Shown: positions 25,147 to 34,187 of the stretch, piece by piece
How the letters are laid out: each line of letters opens with the position of its first letter
Numbering within the stretch: position 1 is the stretch's first letter
From: Terriglobia bacterium
GTDB lineage: Bacteria; Acidobacteriota; Terriglobia; JAIQFV01
Direction: 5' to 3'
Length of the DNA: 64,000 bases
NCBI GenBank assembly: GCA_028716525.1
Contig: JAQUPQ010000005.1
Span: 1 to 64,000, forward strand
The notes under the pieces: generated by a model
Told to the model about the DNA's origin: nothing
The model's database searches: none
What the model saw: the letters and a program-made list of their open reading frames with translations, nothing else
Made by a program: the position numbers and the translations under genes

Positions 25147-27315
25147 TCATCGCCTGGCATCGACCCGGACGGGCTGTCCTGTGGCCAAGGCCTGGAGAAT
25201 GGCAAATGTGACTTCGGATGTTAACACGGACTGTTCGAAAGGAATTGGGGCCCCGTGTCCTTGTTTTAAGGCTTCAATTGTGGAAAAAATTTCGGTGCGA
25301 TGACCCTTATCGGATTTGGATCTTAAGACTCGTTGTTTTCCGGCAGCTGCCAATGTCAATGTGTGAAAGTCCTCGAGTACGGCCGCGCGACCTCCTCCAA
25401 AAATTTCCAACCGCTCTTTTTCAACTGCCCGATCACCATTGGCCGAATACGTAATCGTCCCGATACTCATATCGGCATACCGGATAGTGATGGCGAGATT
25501 GTCCTGGTTGTAATGATCCCGGTTGGGAAGCGCATAGGCGGCTACTTCCAGAGGAGGATGTCCCACCAAATACATGAGCAAATCGACAAAATGGCACACT
25601 TCGCCGACAATGCGGCCTCCGCCTTCGTCGGCATTCTGAGTCCAATGTTCCAAGGGGACGTAACCCGCGTTGACTCGATACTGCAGAAGCATCGGCTCGC
25701 GCATCTCAGAAACGAAATCGCGCAGCCCGGCCACGAGCGGCGCAAAGCGCCGGTTGAATCCCACCATCAGAAATGGAGATGCTGCAGCTTGATACGCCTC
25801 AGAAACTTGACCCAATTGTTCTCGATTCAGGGCCAACGGCTTCTCGAGAAAAACCGCTTTTCCTGCGGCGAGAGCACGGGACGCCAGTTGTACATGGCTG
25901 TCGTGCCTCGAAGCAATGATGACAAGCTGAACCTCGGGATCGGCAAACGCCGATTCCGAATCGGCCGCACAAAGTTCAAAACCATGCCGCTCTGCCGCCG
26001 AGCGCGCCGTCAGCCCGCTGGGAGTGACGACGGTCCGCAGGTGGAGCGATGGATGATGTTTCAGGTGCGGAAGCAACATGGATTGGGCATAATCCCCGGC
26101 ACCAATCAACGCCACTCCGATTTTCCCGCCTCGCCGCGCCTCGGGCCGGACTCGAATGGGTGGCTGCATAGTGACTTCCATAGCCGGGGCGGGAGCAGCA
26201 TACTCAAGCAGTACACCCAAATAAGGCTCTTCCGATTTGCCCTCGATCAAGGCATAGGCGTGCTGCAATCCTCGAAGCGGAAAGCGATGGGTGATGAGCG
26301 TTTTGACATCGACTTTTCGCCGGGCGATCAAATCGAGAAAGGCTTCCAGATTTCGACCCTCGGTCCAACGCACATAACCCACCGGATAATCATGTCCGCG
26401 CTCCTCGTACTCCGGGTCATAGCGACCCGGCCCGTAGGAGCGCGAAAGACGAACTTCCAATTCTTTCTCATAAAAAGGGGCCCGCGGGATTTCCATCCCC
26501 ACGGATCCCACCACGACGATTCGGCCCCGGTCGCGAGAAATTTTCGCCGCCAACTCCAGAGGGGCGCTGGATTCGGTCGCCGCCGTTACAATCACGGCAT
26601 CCAAGCCCGCCGGATTCAGTTGTCGAACCTTGGTGGTTAGGGCTTCGTCATCCGGCGTCGTGACGGTATCGACTCCGAGGTCAGCCCCGATCTTGCATCG
26701 TTGCGGATTGATGTCCACTCCGAATACTCGACAGCCCGCAGCTTTCAAGATTTGCACTGTCAGAAGGCCTACCAATCCTAAGCCGATCACTCCGACCGTC
26801 TCTCCCAATGACGATCCCGCCTGCCGGACGCCTTGCATGGCAATGGCGCCAACGGTGGCGAACGCTGCTTCGTCAAGACCCACACCACCGGGTATGCCGG
26901 CGACCAGATTCTTTGGAACAAAGGCAAATTCGGCGTGATTCGCGTATCCCGTGCCCGCGCAAGCCACTCTATCGCCCGGTGTGAACCCACTCGTCTCACT
27001 TCCCGCTTGAACAATGACACCCGCGGACGAGTAACCCAATGGCGTGAAGGTCTCGAGGCGCCCCATCACCTTTTGAAACGTCGCTCCCAGCCCCACCTGA
27101 CGAATGCTTTCGAATACCTGGCGGACTTGATCGGGGCGTTCCAACGCTTTGGCCAGAAGATTTTTTTTGGCCCCCTGGACATTGGCGCGTTCCGTTCCCG
27201 AACTGATGAGTGAGAAAGCAGTGCGCACAAGCACGCCGCCGGGACGGACCACAGGGACAGGAACTTCCTCCAGCCGTAGTTCTCCTCCGCGCTGAGTCTG
27301 AATCACTTGTTTCAT
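25147..27315 (-). CDS. Bi-domain oxidoreductase: zinc-type alcohol dehydrogenase fused to Gfo/Idh/MocA
   Basis: A 722-residue natural fusion. Residues about 1-350 are a medium-chain alcohol dehydrogenase-like domain with LISSGTERANVQGAKKN, GYSSAGVIVQAG, PGDRVACAGTGYANHAEF and the cofactor motif VGVIGLGLVGLLTVQIL. Residues about 395-722 are a Gfo/Idh/MocA domain with IGVALIGAGDYAQSMLLPHL, GKAVFLEKPLALN and EVCHFVDLLMYLVG. Such two-domain proteins are recurrent in exopolysaccharide loci, beside AsnB and heparinase II/III genes as here. It may oxidise and reduce a sugar or linked intermediate in two steps. The substrate is unknown. It lies upstream of the (alpha/alpha)6 gene with a 117-base gap. 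Confidence 0.9.
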   Translation of the reverse strand: MKQVIQTQRGGELRLEEVPVPVVRPGGVLVRTAFSLISSGTERANVQGAKKNLLAKALERPDQVRQVFESIRQVGLGATFQKVMGRLETFTPLGYSSAGVIVQAGSETSGFTPGDRVACAGTGYANHAEFAFVPKNLVAGIPGGVGLDEAAFATVGAIAMQGVRQAGSSLGETVGVIGLGLVGLLTVQILKAAGCRVFGVDINPQRCKIGADLGVDTVTTPDDEALTTKVRQLNPAGLDAVIVTAATESSAPLELAAKISRDRGRIVVVGSVGMEIPRAPFYEKELEVRLSRSYGPGRYDPEYEERGHDYPVGYVRWTEGRNLEAFLDLIARRKVDVKTLITHRFPLRGLQHAYALIEGKSEEPYLGVLLEYAAPAPAMEVTMQPPIRVRPEARRGGKIGVALIGAGDYAQSMLLPHLKHHPSLHLRTVVTPSGLTARSAAERHGFELCAADSESAFADPEVQLVIIASRHDSHVQLASRALAAGKAVFLEKPLALNREQLGQVSEAYQAAASPFLMVGFNRRFAPLVAGLRDFVSEMREPMLLQYRVNAGYVPLEHWTQNADEGGGRIVGEVCHFVDLLMYLVGHPPLEVAAYALPNRDHYNQDNLAITIRYADMSIGTITYSANGDRAVEKERLEIFGGGRAAVLEDFHTLTLAAAGKQRVLRSKSDKGHRTEIFSTIEALKQGHGAPIPFEQSVLTSEVTFAILQALATGQPVRVDARR

Positions 27316-27478
27316 TTTCGTATTCGCCCGGTCACTTTTTCGTTGGGTGCATCAAAATACAACCGAGCCGGCTGAAGAGGCACGCCGGCCTGCGAAGCTA
27401 GCTGGAATTGTACCCGGAATGATGCGAAATTCAGAAACGTTCAATCTTGTCGATCCACGCTGAGAATCGCGTGCTCCC

Positions 27479-29449
27479 TCATGGTTTGAAAGACCGATTC
27501 TTCGGCCCCCGGTCCAAAAACGTTTTCGCCCAAATCTCCAGAGTCAGGAGAGCCCAGATTTGGAGCGGGCTATCGGCCTCGCCCTTCTCGTGAGCGCGAA
27601 TCATCTGCTCCACTCCGACCGGATCGAAAATGCCTCGCCGCCGCACACTTTCTTCGGACAACAAATCATGCACCATCTCTCGAAGTTCTCGTCGCAGCCA
27701 GCTCCGCACGGGAGCGCCAAAGGCGGCCTTCGGCCGCCAGATAACCCGGTGTGGGAGAATGCCTTCCATGGCGCGTTTGAAGAGATATTTTTGTTTGAGT
27801 CCACGGATCTTGTAGCGCGCCGGAATTCTTCGCATAAAGGCCGTCAACTCCTGATCCAGCAAAGGAACGCGCGCCTCGATGGAAGCCGCCATGCTGGTTT
27901 TATCGCACACCGTCAGGTTCAGCTCCGGCAGAAAGGTTTTCTGATCAACGTACAGCATTTGATCTACAAAATCGTGACCCGCCACCTGCTGGAAGTACGT
28001 CTGATAGCTCTTTCCCACATCGAGCGATTTGACCCGATTCCAAAAATCAGGCGCGTACATCGTCGAAATTTCTCCCGGGGAATAGTAGGAACGGTGCCAC
28101 ATATATCGTTCCGCGGGCGGATAGTTCGCCACCTGCAAAGTCTTCCGAAAATAACGATGAAAGGCCATGATCTTTCCGGGACGAACTCCGGGAATTCGCT
28201 CCTTGAACCGGGGGAGCGAATTCCAAAGCGGCAGCATCAAGCCTTGACGAACAAACCCGGGGAGAATCGCCAGTGGCTTTGAAAACCGGTCTTGCAGATG
28301 CACCCGATATCCGCCGAATATTTCGTCGCCTCCCTGGCCGCTGAGCATCACCGTCAGATGTTCTCGCGCGGCTTTGCAGATAAGATAGGAATTGATGGCC
28401 GAGGGATCGGCTACAGGTTCATCCAAATGCCACACGACTTTGGGAAGGAGGTCGACAATGTCAGGATGAACCTCGATCTCATGATGCTCTGCTCCAAACT
28501 GCTTCGCCACCTGGCGGGCATACTTCCGGTCCTCATCCGACTGCTCAAAGCGCGCATCCTCCGAACGAAACGTGATGGTATAGGCCTTCATCGAGCGGTT
28601 GGCTGCGCGGGTGCCAAGCGCCAGGAGCGAGCTGGAATCCAATCCCCCGCTCAGAAAAACCCCCAGCGGCACGTCGCTGATCAGATGGCGCTTCACGGCC
28701 GCGAACAAGAGCTCCCGCAACTCCTCGGTCAATTCCCTTTCCGATTTCTTTTGGTTTTCCGATGACGGTCGCCCATCCCAGTAATTTCGAACTTCAATTT
28801 GCCCATGGCGCCAGAGCAGCACATGGCCCGGCATTAATTTGAAAACACCTTTGAATAAAGTTTTGGGGCCGGGAGTCCATAAAAAATTCAGATAACAATG
28901 CAATGATTCTTCATCGATCTCCGGTTTCAAAAGCCCGCTCTCCAAAAAACATTTCACTTCCGAGGCAAATGCCAGTCGCCCACCCTCAAGCGGCAGGTAA
29001 TACAACGGTTTTATACCGAAGGGGTCGCGTGCCAGCAACAACCGTTGCTCCTGTGAATCCCATAGCGCCAGGGCAAACATCCCATTCAGGCGATTCACGA
29101 AATCGATGCCGTGTTGCTCGTAAAGATGAACCAACACTTCGGTGTCGGTACGGGAGCGGAATTGATGGCCTTGGGACTCGAGCGCCGGACGGAGTTCGGG
29201 AAAATTGAAAATCTCTCCGTTGTAGGTGATCCGGACCTTGCCGTCCTCGTTGGACATGGGCTGATGGCCCGCCGGCGAAAGATCGATGACTGACAACCGC
29301 CGATTGCCTAATCCGATCCAAGGCGAACCGGAAGGACCCGAGAGGATTTCAACTCCTCCATCGTCGGGACCGCGGTGGATCAAGGCGCAATTCATCGCTT
29401 CGAGCTGTGCCCGATCCGCAAAACCGGCCGTTCCGCAAATGCCGCACAT
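27479..29449 (-). CDS. asnB: Asparagine synthase-type amidotransferase (copy 1)
   Basis: A 656-residue class II glutamine amidotransferase. The start at 29449 gives MCGICGTAGF, exposing the catalytic Cys2 after Met removal. The glutaminase domain contains LIHRGPDDGG, RLSVIDLSPAGHQPM and FNFPELRPAL. The synthetase domain has the ATP pyrophosphatase loop VFLSGGLDSSSLLALG near residue 265, then DEPVADPSAIN and GQGGDEIFGGYR. A copy inside a polysaccharide cluster is more likely to amidate a uronic acid or peptide substituent of the glycan than to make free asparagine. The paralogue at 34188 is in the same locus in the opposite direction. Confidence 0.9.
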   Translation of the reverse strand: MCGICGTAGFADRAQLEAMNCALIHRGPDDGGVEILSGPSGSPWIGLGNRRLSVIDLSPAGHQPMSNEDGKVRITYNGEIFNFPELRPALESQGHQFRSRTDTEVLVHLYEQHGIDFVNRLNGMFALALWDSQEQRLLLARDPFGIKPLYYLPLEGGRLAFASEVKCFLESGLLKPEIDEESLHCYLNFLWTPGPKTLFKGVFKLMPGHVLLWRHGQIEVRNYWDGRPSSENQKKSERELTEELRELLFAAVKRHLISDVPLGVFLSGGLDSSSLLALGTRAANRSMKAYTITFRSEDARFEQSDEDRKYARQVAKQFGAEHHEIEVHPDIVDLLPKVVWHLDEPVADPSAINSYLICKAAREHLTVMLSGQGGDEIFGGYRVHLQDRFSKPLAILPGFVRQGLMLPLWNSLPRFKERIPGVRPGKIMAFHRYFRKTLQVANYPPAERYMWHRSYYSPGEISTMYAPDFWNRVKSLDVGKSYQTYFQQVAGHDFVDQMLYVDQKTFLPELNLTVCDKTSMAASIEARVPLLDQELTAFMRRIPARYKIRGLKQKYLFKRAMEGILPHRVIWRPKAAFGAPVRSWLRRELREMVHDLLSEESVRRRGIFDPVGVEQMIRAHEKGEADSPLQIWALLTLEIWAKTFLDRGPKNRSFKP

Positions 29450-29735
29450 CAGAGTTCTCTGCACTCCGAATGATTAGATTTATTCCATCCCACTCGCGTT
29501 GTTGCCGTGACTATCCAACTCCCAATATGCCCGGATTAATTCAAGACAGCGACGCCAAGGACGGTAGCACAGGCTGGTGACCCGGCACGATTCTAACTGA
29601 ATCAGACAGATTACTACAGACCTGTTGGATTCGGGCCTCCACGCGGGCCATGCCACCACGGCCAGGGATGCAACTCCGCGAGTTCGGTCTTGACGCTTCT
29701 TCGCCTGATGGCTAGACTGACGATCCTAAGTCAGA

Positions 29736-30626
29736 TTGCGTCCGCGAAAGGATCTGAATACGAGCTCCGGCGCACAATCTCCAGAGGCTGCCTTACCTTC
29801 CCTTCAGGACAAGCCGCGTATCTTGATCGAATCCAGCGAATCGGGAGTCCATCTCGAACTGGGCGAGTTGTGGGAGTATCGCGAGCTTCTCTATTTTCTC
29901 ACCTGGCGCGACATCAAAGTCCGCTACAAACAGACCTTCATGGGTGCAGCCTGGGTTATCGTCCAACCCTTGTTCACCATGATCTTGTTCACGCTCTTCT
30001 TCAACAAGTTCGTGGGCCTCAAGTCCGGTAACATTCCGTATCCTTACTTTGCGTATGCCGGTCTACTGTTGTGGACTTTTTTCTCCAATGCCGTCATCAA
30101 CGGCACGACCAGCTTGATCAGCAACACGAATTTGATCACGAAAGTGTATTTCCCGCGCATGTTTATCCCCGCAGCGGCAGTGGGAGCGGGGCTGGTGGAT
30201 CTCGCGGTGGCGTCCGTCTTTTTGCTCGTGCTGGGATTCCATTACGGAATCCGTCCGAGCTGGAGCCTCCTTCTCATGCCCGTCTTCTTCCTGCTGGCCA
30301 CCTTGCTGGCTTTGGGAGTCGGTTTGCTGGCGTCCGCCTTGACCGTGAGGTATCGCGACCTGCGTCATGCATTACCTTTCATCATTCAGTTTTGGTTGTT
30401 CGCTTCGCCGGTGATTTATCCCTTCGCGATTGTGCCTTCCAAATGGCGCTGGGTGATGCTCATGAATCCCTTCACGGGGATCGTTGAAGGGTTTCGCTCC
30501 TCGGTCACCGGTGCGGCTCTCGGCTGGCACGACATTGTGATCGCTGCGGGGATCACATTGGCACTTTTGGTCCTCTCGATTTACGTGTTTCGCCGCGCCG
30601 AAGACACCTTTGCCGATCTCATCTGA
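29736..30626 (+). CDS. wzm: ABC-2 type polysaccharide exporter, permease (Wzm-like)
   Basis: A 296-residue inner-membrane protein with about six helices. It has the family N-terminal region LLYFLTWRDIKVRYKQTFMG followed by AAWVIVQPLFTMILF, then a central TSLISNTNLITKVYFPRMFIP and a C-terminal VMLMNPFTGIVEGFRS. These match Wzm/TagG/KpsM-type permeases. The frame starts with TTG at 29736 and no ATG is available early, so the exact start is uncertain. Seven bases after its stop begins the matching ATPase gene. Together they would export a lipid-linked glycan completed in the cytoplasm. Confidence 0.88.
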   Translation: MRPRKDLNTSSGAQSPEAALPSLQDKPRILIESSESGVHLELGELWEYRELLYFLTWRDIKVRYKQTFMGAAWVIVQPLFTMILFTLFFNKFVGLKSGNIPYPYFAYAGLLLWTFFSNAVINGTTSLISNTNLITKVYFPRMFIPAAAVGAGLVDLAVASVFLLVLGFHYGIRPSWSLLLMPVFFLLATLLALGVGLLASALTVRYRDLRHALPFIIQFWLFASPVIYPFAIVPSKWRWVMLMNPFTGIVEGFRSSVTGAALGWHDIVIAAGITLALLVLSIYVFRRAEDTFADLI

Positions 30627-30632
30627 TGTCTT

Positions 30633-31913
30633 ATGAAACCCATCGTCCTAATTGAACGACTGAGCAAGCGTTATTCAATCGGCGGACTGCATCCCGGTTA
30701 CATGACGTTTCGCGAAATGGTCGCCGACACGCTCTTTGCGCCCTTCCGGGCCCTGCGCGGCATGGACAATCCGACGTATCAAACGCTTTGGGCTTTGAAA
30801 AACATCAATCTCAAAATCGAAGAAGGCGAACTGGTCGGCATCATCGGCCGCAACGGAGCCGGCAAATCGACGCTCCTGAAAATTCTTTCGCGCATCACCA
30901 AACCCACCACAGGACGGGTGGCTTTATACGGCCGCGTGGGGAGCCTTTTGGAAGTGGGCACGGGCTTTCACCCCGACTTGACGGGACGCGAAAATATTTT
31001 CTTAAACGGCGCCATCCTGGGAATGCATCGCGCCGAAATCCAGCGCAAGTTCAACCAGATCGTCGCGTTCTCCGAGATCGAACAATTCATCGAAACACCA
31101 GTCAAGTGGTATTCCAGCGGCATGTACGTCCGTTTGGCTTTCTCCGTAGCCGCGCACCTCGAACCGGAAATCCTCCTGATGGACGAAGTCCTGGCCGTGG
31201 GTGATGCCGCCTTTCAGCAGAAGTGCCTTGATAAGATGCATGAGATCCGGCAACAGGGACGGACCATTTTTTTCGTTTCGCATAACATGGCGGCGGTCAC
31301 ACGCCTGTGCAAGCGGGCGATACTGTTGGATGAGGGCGCCATAATCAGCGACGGTCCACCGGAACAGGTCGTTAACCAATATCTCAGCGCCACATGGCGG
31401 ATCGGCGCCCAGCGCGATTGGCCCGACGCCTCGAAATCTCCCGGCAACCAAGTCGTGCGCCTGCGGCGGGCGCGCATTCGCAATGAAGCGGGCGAAACCA
31501 TAGCCGCCGTCGACATTCGCCACCCGGTGGGAATTGAAATCACCTACGAAGCGCTGAAATCGGGTCATGCGTTTACTCCGGTTCTCGATGTCCACGACGA
31601 TGAAGGAGTTCATCTCTTCAGCACTCACGACACGGCTTCTGAATGGCAGCGAAAACCAAGGGCGTCCGGAAGTTACACCAGTACAGCATGGATTCCCGGG
31701 AACCTGCTGTCGGAAGGTAATTTCCTTGTCGACGTCTCTTTCATATCTTTTTCGCCCGCCACCGCCCTTCATGCCCAAGAACGAAATGTCGTAGCCTTTC
31801 AGACGGTCGACAATCAACAGGAAGGTTCCGCGCGCGGTGATTTCATCGGGCCAATTCCAGGAGTCGTGCGCCCGCTCCTGATGTGGACTACGGAAGTGAG
31901 TCCCCGATCTTAG
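30633..31913 (+). CDS. wzt: ABC-type polysaccharide exporter, ATPase with carbohydrate-binding tail (Wzt-like)
   Basis: A 426-residue protein. The nucleotide-binding domain (about 1-250) shows Walker A GRNGAGKST at 72-80, an ABC signature variant YSSGMYVRLAF at 160-170, and Walker B ILLMDEVLAVGD with the catalytic Glu next to it. VSHNMAAV carries the H-loop. The extra C-terminal part (about 265-426) is beta-rich, like the Wzt C-terminal domain that reads the non-reducing end of a finished O-polysaccharide. It is therefore of the chain-end-recognising type. Pairs with the permease immediately upstream. Confidence 0.9.
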   Translation: MKPIVLIERLSKRYSIGGLHPGYMTFREMVADTLFAPFRALRGMDNPTYQTLWALKNINLKIEEGELVGIIGRNGAGKSTLLKILSRITKPTTGRVALYGRVGSLLEVGTGFHPDLTGRENIFLNGAILGMHRAEIQRKFNQIVAFSEIEQFIETPVKWYSSGMYVRLAFSVAAHLEPEILLMDEVLAVGDAAFQQKCLDKMHEIRQQGRTIFFVSHNMAAVTRLCKRAILLDEGAIISDGPPEQVVNQYLSATWRIGAQRDWPDASKSPGNQVVRLRRARIRNEAGETIAAVDIRHPVGIEITYEALKSGHAFTPVLDVHDDEGVHLFSTHDTASEWQRKPRASGSYTSTAWIPGNLLSEGNFLVDVSFISFSPATALHAQERNVVAFQTVDNQQEGSARGDFIGPIPGVVRPLLMWTTEVSPRS

Positions 31914-32049
31914 CTCCGTCCGGTGCGTTGGAATAAGACGTAAGACGATAGCAACAACGAAACAGCGCTTATCGTTCCGAATAGCCGGTCCTCCATGAAC
32001 TCCCGGCGCCTGCAGCGGTGCTGCCATTCATTTCAGAAATGAAAACCAC

Positions 32050-34176
32050 ATGAGTTTCACCCGCAAAATCAAATTGGCGTTGCGCGGCAAAGTAAACGTT
32101 TGGACTGTTTTGCTGGAAGCGTTGCGACGGCTGTACCAAGCCGGGCGACAGAAGCTCGAACGGAAGCAACTGGGCAAGCAGCAACACCAACCCTCGTTCA
32201 AGGCCGACCTGGCCAATCTCCTGTCGCCTTATAGCGGCATGAATGCAGACGAGCTCCTGGCTCATTTCCGGCAGTGCCAGATACCGCATCTTTTTGAGGG
32301 CCTCTCTGCCCCAACGATTGGAGACCGTACCTTCCTGCCTGACATATCTCAACCGCTCAATCGTGCTCGGGAGATTCTTTCGCATCAATGGCCGCTGTTG
32401 GGATTCGGCAAGTTTGATTTCGGTGCCAAGATAGACTGGCTACGAGATCCCGTATCCGGCGTGCGCTGGCCGCTGGATTACCATGGCGACTTGAATCTCC
32501 AACGCGGTGACGGTTCAGATGTGCGGGTTCTGTGGGAGTTGAACCGGCTCGGCCACCTGGTCACTTTAGGCCAGGCCTACGCCGTGAGCGGCGAGGAGCG
32601 CTTCGCAGAGCAAGTTTTTGCCGACATTGAAAGTTGGCGAAACCAGAATCCGTTGGGATACGGACCCAATTGGGCTTGCGCCATGGAAGTGGCCTTGCGC
32701 GCCATGAATTTGATGGCAGCGTTTCATTTTGTTCGGCAATCTACAGCCCTCAATCCACAGCGGCTGGCTGCCCTGCTGGGTCTGTTTGAAGAACATGGAA
32801 CATACATTCGAAAACACTTGGAATTTTCTTTTATCGCCACCGGTAATCACTATCTCTCAGATATTGTCGGATTACTCTGGATCAGCCTTTACCTGCCGGA
32901 ACTGCAAGCGGCTGCAGCCTGGCGCCCGTTTGCTCTAAAAGAGTTGCTGCGGGAAATGGACAATCAGGTGCTCCCCGATGGCGCAGATTGTGAGGCTTCC
33001 ACCGGCTATCACCGTTTCGTGACGGAGCTTTTCCTGTATTCCTTCATCCTCTGTCGCGCTAATGGAATTGTGATCGAGGAAAAGTGTTGGCAACGCCTCA
33101 CCTCAATGCTCGAATATATGCAAACCTATTTACGGCCGGACGGAAGGGCCCCGTTGATTGGTGATTCCGATGGCGGCCAGGCGCTTTCACTTTATCCTCG
33201 AGCCGCCGACGAACATGCTTACCTCCTTGGCCTCGGCGCCGTTCTCTTCAATGAATCGCGCTTCAAGATTGAAGAGGAAGTCTCTCCCGAACTCTTCTGG
33301 CTACTCGGCGCCAAAGGAGTTCACGCCTTCAAAGAATTGAAAACCGCCGGACCCCAAGCTGCACGATCAAAGGCCTTCGAACAGGCAGGGACCTGCGTGC
33401 TTCGAGATCGGGATTTGTATCTTCTCCTCAGCGCCAAAGGTGCGGGTTTGCGTGGACGCGGCGCCCACGGACACAACGATGCCCTCAGCATTGAAGTCTC
33501 GGCCTTCGGTGTCAGTTTCCTGAGGGATCCGGGATCGTATATTTATACGGGCGACGTCCGCGCGCGGCATGGCTTTCGATCCACCTCCTACCACTCGACG
33601 ATCGAAATGGACGGCCAAGAACAGAACGCTATCGCAATCGACAGCCCATTCCTTATGCCCGACCAGGCGAAACCGCGAATTGTTCATTGGGAATCGAATG
33701 ACGGCCATGACCTTGCGGTCGCTGAACACCGCGGATATCATGCCTTGCCCGCGGGCCAGGTAACACATCGGCGCGCCGTCTGGTTCGATAAAAGAGATAA
33801 GCACTGGTTGATTGAAGATTCCCTCTCGGGCGCTGGAACGCACGTCATTCGCTTCTTCTTTCACACCGCTCCGGGGCGGGAAATCCGATTGCTCAACGAC
33901 AAAGTGATTGAAATTCGACACGCCGAATCCGGCGCGCGTCTGTTCATCGCATCGCTGGATTCACCGTCGGGCGTGACGCTCGAACCGCGCGGCTCTTCAA
34001 ACCATTACGGATCGAAATCGGTCAGCACAGCAGCGTGTTGGACATTGCGGGCCGAGGTGCCGATTTCGGTCCGCTGGCTCTTGTTACCGCTTGACGCGGA
34101 TGTTGACGAAGCCAGAGTTTTTCATTTGATTGAACAAGCCGGAAGCATGAGCGTCAATATGAAATCTGAGGGCTAG
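32050..34176 (+). CDS. Heparinase II/III-like polysaccharide lyase family protein
   Basis: A 708-residue protein with no clear signal peptide. The N-terminal two thirds are an (alpha/alpha) toroid with YGPNWACAMEVALRAMN, FIATGNHYLSDIVG and DCEASTGYHRFVTELFL. The C-terminal third is beta-sandwich with GLRGRGAHGHNDALSIEV, FLRDPGSYIYTGD and RAVWFDKRDKHWLIEDS, the heparinase II/III signature region with its His and Tyr residues. Relatives cleave uronic-acid-containing chains. Inside a biosynthetic locus such a protein may edit the glycan or act as an epimerase-like modifier. It lies 12 bases upstream of the second asnB gene. Confidence 0.88.
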   Translation: MSFTRKIKLALRGKVNVWTVLLEALRRLYQAGRQKLERKQLGKQQHQPSFKADLANLLSPYSGMNADELLAHFRQCQIPHLFEGLSAPTIGDRTFLPDISQPLNRAREILSHQWPLLGFGKFDFGAKIDWLRDPVSGVRWPLDYHGDLNLQRGDGSDVRVLWELNRLGHLVTLGQAYAVSGEERFAEQVFADIESWRNQNPLGYGPNWACAMEVALRAMNLMAAFHFVRQSTALNPQRLAALLGLFEEHGTYIRKHLEFSFIATGNHYLSDIVGLLWISLYLPELQAAAAWRPFALKELLREMDNQVLPDGADCEASTGYHRFVTELFLYSFILCRANGIVIEEKCWQRLTSMLEYMQTYLRPDGRAPLIGDSDGGQALSLYPRAADEHAYLLGLGAVLFNESRFKIEEEVSPELFWLLGAKGVHAFKELKTAGPQAARSKAFEQAGTCVLRDRDLYLLLSAKGAGLRGRGAHGHNDALSIEVSAFGVSFLRDPGSYIYTGDVRARHGFRSTSYHSTIEMDGQEQNAIAIDSPFLMPDQAKPRIVHWESNDGHDLAVAEHRGYHALPAGQVTHRRAVWFDKRDKHWLIEDSLSGAGTHVIRFFFHTAPGREIRLLNDKVIEIRHAESGARLFIASLDSPSGVTLEPRGSSNHYGSKSVSTAACWTLRAEVPISVRWLLLPLDADVDEARVFHLIEQAGSMSVNMKSEG

Positions 34177-34187
34177 GTTCTCAAATT

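Noticed and set aside
25333-26640. 435-codon plus-strand frame opposite the bi-domain oxidoreductase
   Set aside because: It is the shadow of a strongly supported gene; its translation lacks domain motifs and has an odd Arg/His/Ser composition.
31002-32027. 341-codon minus-strand frame opposite the Wzt-like ATPase
   Set aside because: Overlaps a gene with complete Walker motifs; no recognisable domain in the antisense reading.
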